This document shows, piece by piece, positions 37,976 to 46,410 of a DNA stretch of 64,000 nt. The translations under genes and the position numbers were made by a program. The notes beneath the pieces are model-generated. The model was given only the letters and a program-made list of their open reading frames with translations, was not told the origin of the DNA and ran no database searches. Origin of the DNA: an uncultured Bacteroidota bacterium (GTDB lineage Bacteria; Bacteroidota; Bacteroidia; AKYH767-A; OLB10); the NCBI GenBank assembly GCA_903847585.1, contig CAINEC010000067.1, positions 1-64,000 of the forward strand. The letters are read 5' to 3'. Every line of letters begins with the position of its first letter. Position 1 is the first letter of the stretch.

Positions 37976-39310
37976 TTTCAGTTTAAATGTTTCCATAAAC
38001 TTGGTGGTGTAATTTCCTTTTCTGAAATCTTCGTTCAACATAAGTTGCTGATGAAATGGAATAGTTGTTTTAACACCTTCAATAACGAATTCGCTTAACG
38101 CTCTTTCCATTGTTTGAATTGCTTCTTCACGTGTCTGAGCAATCGTAATCAATTTTGCAATCATCGAATCATAGTATGGAGGAATAGTATATCCTGCATA
38201 GATATGTGAATCAACACGCACTCCATGTCCACCTGGCTGATGTAATACAGTTATCTTACCTGGTGAAGGACGAAAATCATTATAAGGATCTTCAGCATTA
38301 ATACGGCACTCGATTGCATGCATTGTTGGATAATGATTATTTCCGCTGATAGGAACACCAGCTGCAATCTTGATTTGCTCTTTAATCAAATCGTAATTGA
38401 TTACCTCTTCTGTAACTGGATGCTCTACCTGAATACGTGTATTCATTTCCATGAAATAAAACTTACCATGCTTATCAACTAAGAATTCGATTGTGCCTAC
38501 ACCTTCGTAGTTACTTGCAAGGGTAGCTTTGATAGCCGCTTCACCCATTTCGTGACGAAGTTTTTCTGTCATGAATGGAGAAGGAGTTTCTTCCAATAAT
38601 TTTTGATGACGACGTTGAATAGAACAATCACGCTCACTTAAGTGACACGCTTTACCATATTGATCACCTGCAATCTGAATTTCGATATGACGTGGCTCTT
38701 CAATATACTTTTCCATGTACATACCATCGTTGCCGAAGGCTGCACCTGCTTCAGTACGTGCTGTATCAAACGCCTTTTCTAATTCGTCCTCTTTCCATAC
38801 GATACGCATCCCTTTTCCTCCACCACCGGCAGTTGCTTTAAGGATAACAGGATATCCAATTTCTTTTGCATCCTTTTTCGCTTCTTCGATATCTGAAATC
38901 AAACCTTCTGATCCAGGAATTGTTGGAACACCTGCGCGCTTCATTGTATCCTTTGCATTGGCTTTATCACCCATTGCATCAATTTGTTCAGGAGTAGCAC
39001 CAATAAATTTAATTCCGTGCTGCTGACAAATTGCAGAGAACTTTGAATTCTCTGATAAGAAACCATAACCTGGATGAATTGCATCTGCATTCGTAATTTC
39101 TGCTGCTGCAATAATTCGAGGAATATTTAAATAGGAATCACGACTTTGAGGAGGACCTATACATACTGCTTCATCTGCGAAGCGAACATGTAAACTTTCT
39201 TTATCTGCTGTAGAGTAAACTGCAACGGTACGAATGCCCATCTCTTTACAAGTACGGATAATACGCAATGCTATCTCGCCTCTATTGGCAATTAATATTT
39301 TCTTAAACAT
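37973..39310 (-). CDS. accC: Biotin carboxylase subunit of acetyl-CoA carboxylase
   Basis: A 445-residue ATP-grasp enzyme that carboxylates the biotin on AccB using bicarbonate, the first step of malonyl-CoA synthesis. It begins [21 protein letters not shown], has the glycine-rich ATP loop [10 protein letters not shown] near 165, and has the catalytic segment [16 protein letters not shown] near 285-300. Length is typical. It lies 31 nt after accB on the same strand and ends in a bidirectional terminator. Biotin carboxylases of other acyl-CoA carboxylases look similar, but linkage to accB and fabH supports AccC. Confidence 0.96.
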   Translation of the reverse strand: MFKKILIANRGEIALRIIRTCKEMGIRTVAVYSTADKESLHVRFADEAVCIGPPQSRDSYLNIPRIIAAAEITNADAIHPGYGFLSENSKFSAICQQHGIKFIGATPEQIDAMGDKANAKDTMKRAGVPTIPGSEGLISDIEEAKKDAKEIGYPVILKATAGGGGKGMRIVWKEDELEKAFDTARTEAGAAFGNDGMYMEKYIEEPRHIEIQIAGDQYGKACHLSERDCSIQRRHQKLLEETPSPFMTEKLRHEMGEAAIKATLASNYEGVGTIEFLVDKHGKFYFMEMNTRIQVEHPVTEEVINYDLIKEQIKIAAGVPISGNNHYPTMHAIECRINAEDPYNDFRPSPGKITVLHQPGGHGVRVDSHIYAGYTIPPYYDSMIAKLITIAQTREEAIQTMERALSEFVIEGVKTTIPFHQQLMLNEDFRKGNYTTKFMETFKLK

Positions 39311-39341
39311 AAATGTCTATTTAATGATTAAACAAATTGTC

Positions 39342-39824
39342 TTAGCTAGGATCAACTAAGAACAAAGGCTGATCGTACTCAACAGGAGAAGAATTATCTA
39401 CTAATACTTTTACAATTCTACCTGAAATTTCAGATTCAATTTCATTAAATAATTTCATTGCTTCGATGATACATACTACCTGACCAGCTTTGATTTCATC
39501 ACCAACGTTTACAAAGTTTGGTTTATCTGGACTAGATGCACGATAGAAAGTTCCAATCATTGGACTTTTTACAGTGATGTATTTTGATTCATCTTTAGAT
39601 GCTGCTGGTGCTGCTGCAGGAGCTGGTGCTGCCGCAACTGGTGCTGGAGCTGGTGCCGCTTGCATAGGCATTTGCATCATTGGAGCAGCTGTTACCACTT
39701 GTTCAATCACTCTTGGAGCTGCATTTTTAATGGTGATTTTCACCGAATCAGTTTCTAAGCTAACTTCACTTACACCTGATTTTGAAACGAACTTTATAAG
39801 TTCTTCGATTTCCTTTTTGTTCAT
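39342..39824 (-). CDS. accB: Biotin carboxyl carrier protein
   Basis: A 160-residue protein carrying the biotin that moves CO2 from AccC to the carboxyltransferase. The N-terminal helical part (1-40) is followed by an Ala/Pro-rich linker (about 50-75) and the biotinyl domain, with the modified lysine K124 in IEAMKLFNE. A -7 element lies 23 nt before the ATG, so accBC can be transcribed separately from the upstream fabH cluster. Many Bacteroidota carry efp between fabH and accB; here there is only a 186 nt AT-rich gap. Confidence 0.96.
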   Translation of the reverse strand: MNKKEIEELIKFVSKSGVSEVSLETDSVKITIKNAAPRVIEQVVTAAPMMQMPMQAAPAPAPVAAAPAPAAAPAASKDESKYITVKSPMIGTFYRASSPDKPNFVNVGDEIKAGQVVCIIEAMKLFNEIESEISGRIVKVLVDNSSPVEYDQPLFLVDPS

Positions 39825-39847
39825 AGAAGGAGTTTTTTATGAGTGGT

Positions 39848-39855
39848 CAAAAATA
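39848..39855 (-). promoter_or_regulatory. -7 promoter element for accBC
   Basis: The minus strand reads TATTTTTG, a match to TAnnTTTG, 23 nt upstream of the accB ATG. No clear -33 element at the expected distance. Confidence 0.45.
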
Positions 39856-40010
39856 AGCTATTTTGCTATAAAAAGATTAGATTTTGATTAAAAATTGGCC
39901 AAAATCATTGAATTTTTCTTCAAAATTGAAGAAAATTACAAAATTCGACTTTAAAAAAATTGAACCTTAAAAGGATAATTGGGAAGAGCGTTTAGATTGG
40001 CAAATTAAAA

Positions 40011-41000
40011 TTAATATGCCCACTTCACCCAAATAGAACCCCAGGTAAATCCTCCACCAAAAGCAGCAATAATAATATTATCTCCTTTTTTGAATTTATT
40101 TTCCCATTCCCATAAACAAAGAGGAATTGTTCCATTAGTTGTGTTTCCGTAACGCTCAATATTTAGTGTTACTTTTTCATCGCTCACACCCATACGTCGA
40201 GCGGTAGCATCAATAATTCTTTTATTTGCCTGATGTGGAATTAACCATGCAACATCATCCGAAGTTAAATGATTACGCTCCATGATTTCAGCACTCACAT
40301 CAGCCATATTGGTCACGGCAAATTTAAAAACCGTTTGACCTTCCTGATAAACATAATGTTCTTTTGCAGCAACTGTCTCAGCTGAAGCTGGCTTTAAACT
40401 ACCACCTGCTTTTTGATGTAGGTGAGCGCGACCAGAACCATCTGTTCTTAAAATAGAATCTAAAATTCCGTAGCCTTCCGTATTAGGCTCTAACAGTACT
40501 GCACCTCCGCCATCTCCAAAAATCACACATGTTGCACGATCGGTGTAATCAATAATAGATGACATTTTATCTGCACCTACTACAATTACTTTTTTATACT
40601 GACCAGTCTCAATAAATTTTGAACCTGTTGCTAAAGCAAAAATAAATCCTGAGCAAGCTGCATTAATATCATAGCTAAAGGCATTCTTCGCACCTACTTT
40701 ATCTGAAATAATATTTGCTGTTGCAGGAAACTGCATGTCAGGTGTTGTGGTTGCGCAGATAATCAAATCGATTTCTTCTGCTGAAATACCACGCTTTTTT
40801 AAAAGACCTTCCACTGCTCTTGCACCGATATCAGAAGTAGCTTCTCCAGGTGTTTTTAAAATATGACGCTCTTTTATTCCCGTTCGCGAAGTAATCCATT
40901 CATCTGTTGTGTCGATCATCGTTTCTAACACTTTATTAGTTAGAAGATAATCAGGAACCCATGCGTTTACGGCAGTTATTGCAGCTGTTATTTTAGTCAT
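40011..41000 (-). CDS. fabH: 3-oxoacyl-ACP synthase III
   Basis: A 329-residue thiolase-fold enzyme that condenses acetyl-CoA (or another starter) with malonyl-ACP to begin fatty-acid synthesis. The catalytic triad is visible as C116 (NAACSGF), H256 (IPHQANKR) and N286 (GNTTNGT). The usual residues after the last Asn are Ser-Ala; here they are Thr-Asn-Gly, a common variant outside Proteobacteria. The family-typical length is 320-335. The gene starts 3 nt after the plsX stop, so plsX and fabH are co-transcribed and probably co-translated. Bacteroidota FabH enzymes often prefer branched starters; the sequence here does not settle this. Confidence 0.96.
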   Translation of the reverse strand: MTKITAAITAVNAWVPDYLLTNKVLETMIDTTDEWITSRTGIKERHILKTPGEATSDIGARAVEGLLKKRGISAEEIDLIICATTTPDMQFPATANIISDKVGAKNAFSYDINAACSGFIFALATGSKFIETGQYKKVIVVGADKMSSIIDYTDRATCVIFGDGGGAVLLEPNTEGYGILDSILRTDGSGRAHLHQKAGGSLKPASAETVAAKEHYVYQEGQTVFKFAVTNMADVSAEIMERNHLTSDDVAWLIPHQANKRIIDATARRMGVSDEKVTLNIERYGNTTNGTIPLCLWEWENKFKKGDNIIIAAFGGGFTWGSIWVKWAY

Positions 41001-41003
41001 ATT

Positions 41004-41957
41004 TTAATGAGCAATACTTTCTTGCATCGCCTGTGCAATTTTTTCTGTCAAGCGAGCAGCTGTTACTTTTTCAGTAATGTGAATCATGTTTTTTACTGCA
41101 CGGGCATTAGAAATTCCGTGAGCAATAATTACGGGAGCATTCAAACCTAACACCGGCGTACCTCCGTAATTTTCATAATTGAAACGTTCGAAATACGAAT
41201 CAGTAATTGAACGCTTCTGAATTAAATTATAGAATGACTCAGCAAGCTTTAGAATCACATTACCTGTGAATCCATCGCATACAATCACATCTGCTTTGTC
41301 GTTAAACAAATCACGACCTTCAACATTACCAACAAAGTGAATGTCTTTTGTCGTTTTAAGCAATTGATGTGTTGCTTGTGTGAGCACACTTCCTTTTTCT
41401 TCTTCTTCTCCGATGTTCATCAATCCAACTTTCGGACTTTTAAATCCGTGAACGTGCTCAAGGTATAAACTACCAAGAACACCAAATTGCTGAAGCATTT
41501 CAGGTTTGCAGTCTGCATTCAAACCAACATCTAAGAAAACGCCCCAAGGACCATCTTCTTTAGGCAGAACAGAACATACTGCAGGACGTAAAACACCAGG
41601 AATAGTTTTAACACTAAACATTGCACCAACCATCATTGCACCGCTGTTACCAGCTCCACAGAATGCATCTATTTCACCACGCTTCAGATATTCGAATCCG
41701 CGGGAAATACTTGAATCTTGCTTTTGTGTAATGGCTTTGGTCGGATGTTCGTCCATTCCGATCACCTCTGTTGTTGGAACAATAGAGACTTTCGAAATAT
41801 CAGCTCCTGCTTCATTAAATTGTTGAGTGATAGCAGCGATATCGCCGAACAAAACCAACTCAACACCTGCCCCTAAGTGAGGTAGTGCTTCGATGACTCC
41901 TTTCGTAATCTCAAGTGGGGCATAATCCCCACCCATGATATCAACACCAATCTTCAT
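41004..41957 (-). CDS. plsX: Phosphate acyltransferase PlsX
   Basis: A 317-residue enzyme that makes acyl-phosphate from acyl-ACP for phospholipid synthesis by PlsY. It starts with the hallmark MKIGVDIMGGDYAP and has the family segments DEHPTKAITQKQDSSI near 74 and ADVIVCDGFTGNVILK near 222. Length matches PlsX. An ATG three codons upstream (41966) is possible; ATG 41957 gives the family-typical beginning. It lies 56 nt after rpmF and directly before fabH, the conserved bacterial arrangement linking ribosome and lipid synthesis. Confidence 0.95.
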   Translation of the reverse strand: MKIGVDIMGGDYAPLEITKGVIEALPHLGAGVELVLFGDIAAITQQFNEAGADISKVSIVPTTEVIGMDEHPTKAITQKQDSSISRGFEYLKRGEIDAFCGAGNSGAMMVGAMFSVKTIPGVLRPAVCSVLPKEDGPWGVFLDVGLNADCKPEMLQQFGVLGSLYLEHVHGFKSPKVGLMNIGEEEEKGSVLTQATHQLLKTTKDIHFVGNVEGRDLFNDKADVIVCDGFTGNVILKLAESFYNLIQKRSITDSYFERFNYENYGGTPVLGLNAPVIIAHGISNARAVKNMIHITEKVTAARLTEKIAQAMQESIAH

Positions 41958-42013
41958 GTTGAACAATTTTCCTTTGAAGAAATTTAAATTTTATTTTAAA
42001 GCTACTGTTGTAA

Positions 42014-42199
42014 TTAAGCTCCGCGCTCCATTACTACTTTACCTTTATACATCAATTTACCTTCGTACCAGTAAGCACGGTGATAAAGATGTGCTTCACC
42101 TGTAGTTGCATCAACTGCAATTGTAGGTGCAGTCGCCTTATAGTGCGTTCTGCGTTTGTCTCTTCTTGATTTCGAGTGTTTATGCTTAGGATTTGGCAT
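42014..42199 (-). CDS. rpmF: Ribosomal protein L32
   Basis: A 61-residue large-subunit protein. The N terminus [19 protein letters not shown] is the L32 signature, and a family-typical HRAYWYEGK segment follows. It lacks the zinc-binding cysteines that some L32 proteins carry, so it is the Cys-minus form. It sits 20 nt after the DUF177 gene and 56 nt before plsX, the usual yceD-rpmF-plsX order. Confidence 0.95.
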   Translation of the reverse strand: MPNPKHKHSKSRRDKRRTHYKATAPTIAVDATTGEAHLYHRAYWYEGKLMYKGKVVMERGA

Positions 42200-42219
42200 A
42201 GTACTTAATTATTTATTAG

Positions 42220-42756
42220 TTAATTCAATTTTATTTTTTTCAGTGCGCTCCAACGTTCGTCCTTTACTTCTTCATCTTTACTTTCTTCTGTATCATTTTC
42301 TGATATAGAATCCAGTGCTTCATTCACACATCCAGGTTCATCATTGATGTCGGGGTGCGAAGGACTATATGGAACTTCCAGCGTGACAAAGTCATAAATA
42401 TGATTATTTAAAACCAACTCACTTGCTGAATTTGCAATATGTATTGTATCGATGTCATCATCTTCGGCATTCGGACTTTCAACCATTCGAATTAAAAGAT
42501 GCTGATGTGCATTCACAGGCATGGTGAAATTCTCGAGACATCGGCCACATTCTACCTCTACCTCTCCATTTATTTCAATGTCCAGCTCCATGGTTGTTGA
42601 TTTGTGTAATACTACATCAACTTCCACATTCGCTTTGTGAATAAGACTATTCGGATACTGCTCAAAGAACTCATCCCCTATATGAAAGTTAAATTCATGA
42701 ATTCCAGCGGGTAAGCTGATGAACTTAACAATTAAATCTTTATTGTGCGTAGCCAC
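42220..42756 (-). CDS. DUF177/YceD-family protein
   Basis: A 178-residue protein of the YceD/DUF177 family. In other bacteria the protein is linked to 23S rRNA maturation and ribosome assembly. CGRCLENF, near residue 70, is the conserved cysteine pair, and PGCVNEALDS near 140 carries a third. The C terminus ends in a conserved RWSALKKIKLN. The gene begins with GTG at 42754-42756, because an in-frame stop lies just upstream and the next ATG would delete much of the first domain. It leads the rpmF-plsX-fabH transcript. Confidence 0.9.
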   Translation of the reverse strand: MATHNKDLIVKFISLPAGIHEFNFHIGDEFFEQYPNSLIHKANVEVDVVLHKSTTMELDIEINGEVEVECGRCLENFTMPVNAHQHLLIRMVESPNAEDDDIDTIHIANSASELVLNNHIYDFVTLEVPYSPSHPDINDEPGCVNEALDSISENDTEESKDEEVKDERWSALKKIKLN

Positions 42757-43077
42757 TTTTCAACATTTAATTTACACGAGGGTGTAAGGGGTGCAAAAGT
42801 AATAAATGTCAGTTAGCTACGAAAGAAAATCGGGAAGAAATGATAGTATTTTATTGGAGGTCATCGCATGGGCACTCACGAGATTAGCCTTATACACTTG
42901 TTTTTCAGCAGATTAAAACCGCTGATAAGCGTTCTTTTATATCGAACATATTCCCTATCAATTTCATCATTATACAATCTAAATTTCAACTAATCAACTA
43001 CATAAGATCTTTGATTTGCTTAATTGCCGATTAAAATTGAAGTTTGTACTCAATCCAATCTAAAATCCTATCAACCA
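42757..43077. other. Divergent intergenic region, 321 bases
   Basis: This gap separates the minus-strand yceD cluster from the plus-strand retropepsin gene. It holds the -7 element for yceD (42794-42801). The remainder contains no recognised gene, RNA or strong hairpin. A weak TCTTTG occurs near 43010 but is not a full -7 match. Confidence 0.6.
42794..42801 (-). promoter_or_regulatory. -7 promoter element for yceD-rpmF-plsX-fabH
   Basis: The minus strand reads TACTTTTG, a match to TAnnTTTG, 37 nt before the GTG start of the DUF177 gene. Confidence 0.5.
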
Positions 43078-44124
43078 ATGAAGCGTTCCATCTTAGCCGT
43101 AATGATCACATTTCTATTCTTGAATTCGAACGCTCAAAATGTATTGACAAAAGATGGGGTGGTTTTAGGCAAACGAAGTGATTTTATTAAATCATGTGCG
43201 AAGGGAGCAGATAAGAAGTTGATGAATTTCAACGGGATAGAAATTGAAACTGAAAAGTATTGTTCTTGTGTGTGCGACAAATTAATTCCGGAGATTAACA
43301 GTTGGGAGATGCAAGAGGCGGCCAAAGAAAATAAAATGACCGACTTATTCATGAAAGATGAAAATTTTAAAATCTTGATGGGATGTTTAGATGGCAACTA
43401 TAAAATTTCGGACAACTATACTTTTGAAAAAGGAAATAATTCTGATTTGACAATTCAATCTGGAATAAAGAACTGTGTATTAGAATTAATGAGTGATCCA
43501 GAAGCGAAAGAAATTTGGACCGAAGAAATGGCTAATCAATACTGTAGTTGTGCTATTGAAAAATTGTTTAAGTCAGGATACACCTACAAAGACTTAAAAG
43601 AAATCGAAAATGAAAATAGTCCTATTTACAATGAAATTGCTCTACCATGTGTAACAGAAGTTTTTAATAGTGGCATCAAAAAGAGCACATCGGAAAGTAA
43701 GAACGCCTATGTTCCTGCGGATATAATTGGTGGCGGAAAATCATCGAGCGTTCAACTAACAGACTATTTAGGCAAAGGTTTTAAAATAAAAATTTCTATC
43801 GACGGTGTATCACGTTATTATTTGTTTGATACAGGAGCTACTGATTTAACCATTGATAGCGACACTGAAAGAGAGTTGCTTTTAAATGGAACGATTAAGA
43901 GAGCCGACTACATTGGTGAGAAAGAATATGAACTAGCCGATGGTAAAACTGTTACAGGACAAATTGTAAAAGTGAATAAAATCACCATTGGTAATTATAC
44001 CGTAAACAATGTAACCATTGCGGTTTTAAAGAACGGCTCTTTACTTTGTGGTAAAAGCTTTTTAGATAAGTTTAAGAAATGGGAGTTGAATAAAGACAAA
44101 ATGGAATTAGTCCTTTACAAGTAA
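43078..44124 (+). CDS. Secreted retropepsin-like protein, two Cys domains
   Basis: A 348-residue protein with a signal peptide (about 1-19). Two similar helical Cys domains follow: C40, C62-S-C64 with C66, C103; and C133, C156-S-C158, C191. The spacing C-x21/22-C-S-C-x32/38-C is repeated. The C-terminal third is a retropepsin-like aspartic protease fold: active site D251-T-G-A254 (FDTGATDLTI) and a hydrophobic flap-end SLLCGKSFLDKF near 325. Such clan AA proteins act as dimers. The combination is unusual in my experience; the Cys domains may bind metal or form disulfides in the periplasm. An upstream ATG (43024) adds 18 residues before the signal and is rejected. Substrate unknown. Confidence 0.8.
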   Translation: MKRSILAVMITFLFLNSNAQNVLTKDGVVLGKRSDFIKSCAKGADKKLMNFNGIEIETEKYCSCVCDKLIPEINSWEMQEAAKENKMTDLFMKDENFKILMGCLDGNYKISDNYTFEKGNNSDLTIQSGIKNCVLELMSDPEAKEIWTEEMANQYCSCAIEKLFKSGYTYKDLKEIENENSPIYNEIALPCVTEVFNSGIKKSTSESKNAYVPADIIGGGKSSSVQLTDYLGKGFKIKISIDGVSRYYLFDTGATDLTIDSDTERELLLNGTIKRADYIGEKEYELADGKTVTGQIVKVNKITIGNYTVNNVTIAVLKNGSLLCGKSFLDKFKKWELNKDKMELVLYK

Positions 44125-44127
44125 ATT

Positions 44128-44688
44128 TTATTCTGCTGTATTTCCTTGATTTTTATTTTTCTGTTTTATTCGCTCGACTATTTCAGCGATAATAAAAACA
44201 GGATCCTCATCAGACTGAAATAGTTTTTCAAATGCCTCAAAACTAAACATACATTCATCGTAATGTGTCCCTAACATTTCATGCATCAATGATGGAGAAT
44301 GTATGCACATTGGTGTATCTATTTTTAAAATTAGACAGATTATTTTTGAATCAGGATCAACGAACACATTACTGAAGCGCAATTTGTTGTTAATGTGAGA
44401 AGCCATCACCATCGCATCCCTCATTCTTTCCTCTGGAATTCCATCCATTATGACCCCACGATAAAAATAAGAACCACCATCAATATAATAATCCATATAA
44501 AATGAATGGGACTCAGTGATTCCAAAAGAAATTTTAATGTAATGCGTTTTTTTATTTTCTAAATACTTAAAATCTTTTGCAATTAAATAATCAACAATAT
44601 TATCATGAATATAATCTGGCCATTTTAATGGATTATTAAATAAACGATAGCGTTTAATATCCGCTTTAATTTTTTTAAAGAATTTCAT
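44128..44688 (-). CDS. Uncharacterised cytoplasmic protein
   Basis: A 186-residue protein without a signal peptide or transmembrane segment. I do not recognise it with certainty. The alternating beta strands and helices with SHINNKLRFSNVFVDPDSKI in the centre faintly recall YbjN-like or secretion-chaperone-like folds, but this is only a hint. The C-terminal 25 residues are rich in Lys, Asn and Gln. It is convergent with the retropepsin gene (3 nt between stops) and has its own -7 element. It may be a lineage-specific gene. Confidence 0.6.
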   Translation of the reverse strand: MKFFKKIKADIKRYRLFNNPLKWPDYIHDNIVDYLIAKDFKYLENKKTHYIKISFGITESHSFYMDYYIDGGSYFYRGVIMDGIPEERMRDAMVMASHINNKLRFSNVFVDPDSKIICLILKIDTPMCIHSPSLMHEMLGTHYDECMFSFEAFEKLFQSDEDPVFIIAEIVERIKQKNKNQGNTAE

Positions 44689-44706
44689 ATAATATTTAAT
44701 TTAAAA

Positions 44707-44714
44707 CAAAAATA
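44707..44714 (-). promoter_or_regulatory. -7 promoter element for the 44128-44688 gene
   Basis: The minus strand reads TATTTTTG, a match to TAnnTTTG, 18 nt before the ATG at 44688. Confidence 0.45.
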
Positions 44715-44768
44715 ATTATGTCGAATGTGATGATATAAAAACAGCAAGCTTGCTAAACAAATTTAATT

Positions 44769-44954
44769 TTAATTTTTCTTAAAAGCAATTTGATAAATAA
44801 AAAATAAAATAAATGTTGGGGCAGTAAAAGGTGCGGCGAGCCAGATTTTAAGATCAAGTTTCTCAGGCTTTTTCCCAAATGAATGAATGGCAACACCCAT
44901 CACTAAGGTGATAAATAAATAACAAGCTATTAAATAGCATTTTAATACGATCAT
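44769..44954 (-). CDS. Small two-helix membrane protein
   Basis: A 61-residue protein with two hydrophobic segments (about 5-24 and 37-57) joined by a polar loop (SFGKKPEKLDLK) and ending in KKN. I do not recognise it. The reading frame, the AT-poor hydrophobic pattern and a clean intergenic gap on both sides support a real gene, but no family or context supports a role. Confidence 0.5.
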   Translation of the reverse strand: MIVLKCYLIACYLFITLVMGVAIHSFGKKPEKLDLKIWLAAPFTAPTFILFFIYQIAFKKN

Positions 44955-45047
44955 ATATAATTAGATTTTAGTTGGGAAGGGTTAATACTCCAACCCTAAA
45001 AAGGTAACCCGACTATTTTGAAAAAAAATTATGACCCGATTTTAATA

Positions 45048-45764
45048 TCAATTCCCCAACTTCACTTCGTACTCATCTAATAACTCTTGCCCTTTAAAGC
45101 GAAGTAAAATCTGCATTACTGTAATAACATCCTTCCTACAATAGGTAACAATGCGATCTAAATTGTTTTCGTTCCAATAAACGTTTCCAACCTGACTACC
45201 ATCAATGTCATCTTTCGGACTAGGAATACCTAATACATTAGCCAAGAGATTTAATGGCGTGTAGTTTTTATAATCGCCAAACTTCCATAATTCCATGGTA
45301 TCTAAATGCGGCACTTCCCAAGGCTTCTTCATGCTATTGTCTAATTGTTGTGGAAGTTCAATTCCGTTGATAATCATCCGTCGACTTAAATAAGGAAAAT
45401 CAAACTCTTTTCCGTTATGTCCGCATAACAACATATTCGGTTTTAACTTGCGAAGTAACTGCGCAAAATCTTCCAACAATTCTTTTTCATCATGTCCGTA
45501 AAACGATTTCATACGAAACTCTCTTCCATCACTCGTATGATTTAAAAATCCAGTGGAAATACAAATGATCTTGCCAAACTCCGCATAGATTCCTGCACGA
45601 TCATAAATACTAATATGATCTTCTGTGTCTTCTTTCTTTAAGTTATCTGCTTTACGTTTCCAAAGTGGCCTGACATCCTCAGGAACCTCTTCATATGATT
45701 TATACTGCGGAACTGTTTCAATGTCCAGACAAAGAATGTTTTCGAGTGCAATGGTCTTAAGCAT
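45048..45764 (-). CDS. Predicted PolB-like 3'-5' exonuclease
   Basis: A 238-residue DEDDy-type exonuclease of the family related to the proofreading domain of family B DNA polymerases. The motifs in order are: CLDIETVP near 13-20 (Exo I, D and E), LLCGHNGKEFDFPYLSRR near 113-130 (Exo II) and YCRKDVITVMQ near 208-218 (Exo III with the DEDDy tyrosine). Length is normal for the family. It probably trims DNA or RNA ends; its cellular role is not known. A good two-part promoter and the ATTTACAAACGTTTAA motif lie upstream. Confidence 0.9.
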   Translation of the reverse strand: MLKTIALENILCLDIETVPQYKSYEEVPEDVRPLWKRKADNLKKEDTEDHISIYDRAGIYAEFGKIICISTGFLNHTSDGREFRMKSFYGHDEKELLEDFAQLLRKLKPNMLLCGHNGKEFDFPYLSRRMIINGIELPQQLDNSMKKPWEVPHLDTMELWKFGDYKNYTPLNLLANVLGIPSPKDDIDGSQVGNVYWNENNLDRIVTYCRKDVITVMQILLRFKGQELLDEYEVKLGN

Positions 45765-45777
45765 ATTATTTTTTGGT

Positions 45778-45809
45778 CAAAAATAGTAACACAAGATAAT
45801 TAATAACAA
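45778..45809 (-). promoter_or_regulatory. Promoter of the exonuclease gene
   Basis: Minus-strand TATTTTTG (45778-45785) is the -7 match. TTG at 45807-45809 is a -33 candidate with a 21 nt gap. The start codon follows 13 nt after the -7 element. Confidence 0.6.
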
Positions 45810-45818
45810 GCATTAAGT

Positions 45819-45996
45819 ATTTACAAACGTTTAATTTTTATTTCGAATAATTTTTGCTTTGATAGAACTTATTCAAGCAAAAAAAATATCCGATTAAATA
45901 ATTATTTGCAAACGGGATTGTGAAAAGTCCCCCCGGGGGTAAAAATACCGCAAGTTTAAATAGAAAACCAAGCGATAAACATTTACAAACGTTTAA
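45819..45996. repeat. Two copies of ATTTACAAACGTTTAA flanking a GC island
   Basis: The 16-mer ATTTACAAACGTTTAA occurs at 45819-45834 and again at 45981-45996. It contains the palindrome AAACGTTT. The first copy lies just upstream of the exonuclease -33 element. Between them, at 45929-45939, is CCCCCCGGGGG, the second copy in the window of this self-complementary 11-mer. A 14-base core occurs inverted at 19183-19196, near the first CCCCCCGGGGG. The intergenic gap (240 bases) has no gene. Confidence 0.65.
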
Positions 45997-46004
45997 CTTA
46001 AATA

Positions 46005-46403
46005 TTACCGAATGATAACACCCATTCTATTTATAAATGGAACGCGTGTAAAATTATCTTCACTAATCGACTCTGGAAGAAAAATAAATTTCTTATCGAA
46101 GATGTTTGTTCCAATGTAAAAACTAACCCAATACTCATTATTCAATCCAAATACTTCTTTTTGTATTGGCTCAATCAATCGAATATCCAACGGTTCAAAA
46201 GCACCTAAAAAATGGCGCAATACTGAAGTCTTAACTTCTTCACCTTTATACATCCCATAACCCTTACTAGCCACGATAACATTGTCGAGCCCCTCTTCTT
46301 TAAGATTAATCATATACACTTCCCATACGCTACTATCTTCCTCTCCTGGCACCACCGCGATTGCAATATCTTCTACCTCTTCTGTATTAATATCCTTTAG
46401 CAT
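46005..46403 (-). CDS. Conserved hypothetical protein of Bacteroidota
   Basis: A 132-residue protein with an alpha-beta pattern and no signal peptide. It matches a small conserved family I recall in Flavobacteriia, recognised by an NTEEVEDIAIAVVP start, a VIVASKGYG segment, KTSVLRHFL and FGLNNEYWVSFYIG. Some databases label it as a phenylalanyl-tRNA synthetase alpha subunit; the length and motifs do not support that and no aminoacyl-tRNA synthetase motif is present. It lies 7 nt after the serine hydrolase gene, so the two are likely co-transcribed. Function unknown. Confidence 0.75.
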   Translation of the reverse strand: MLKDINTEEVEDIAIAVVPGEEDSSVWEVYMINLKEEGLDNVIVASKGYGMYKGEEVKTSVLRHFLGAFEPLDIRLIEPIQKEVFGLNNEYWVSFYIGTNIFDKKFIFLPESISEDNFTRVPFINRMGVIIR

Positions 46404-46410
46404 CTCTTTT

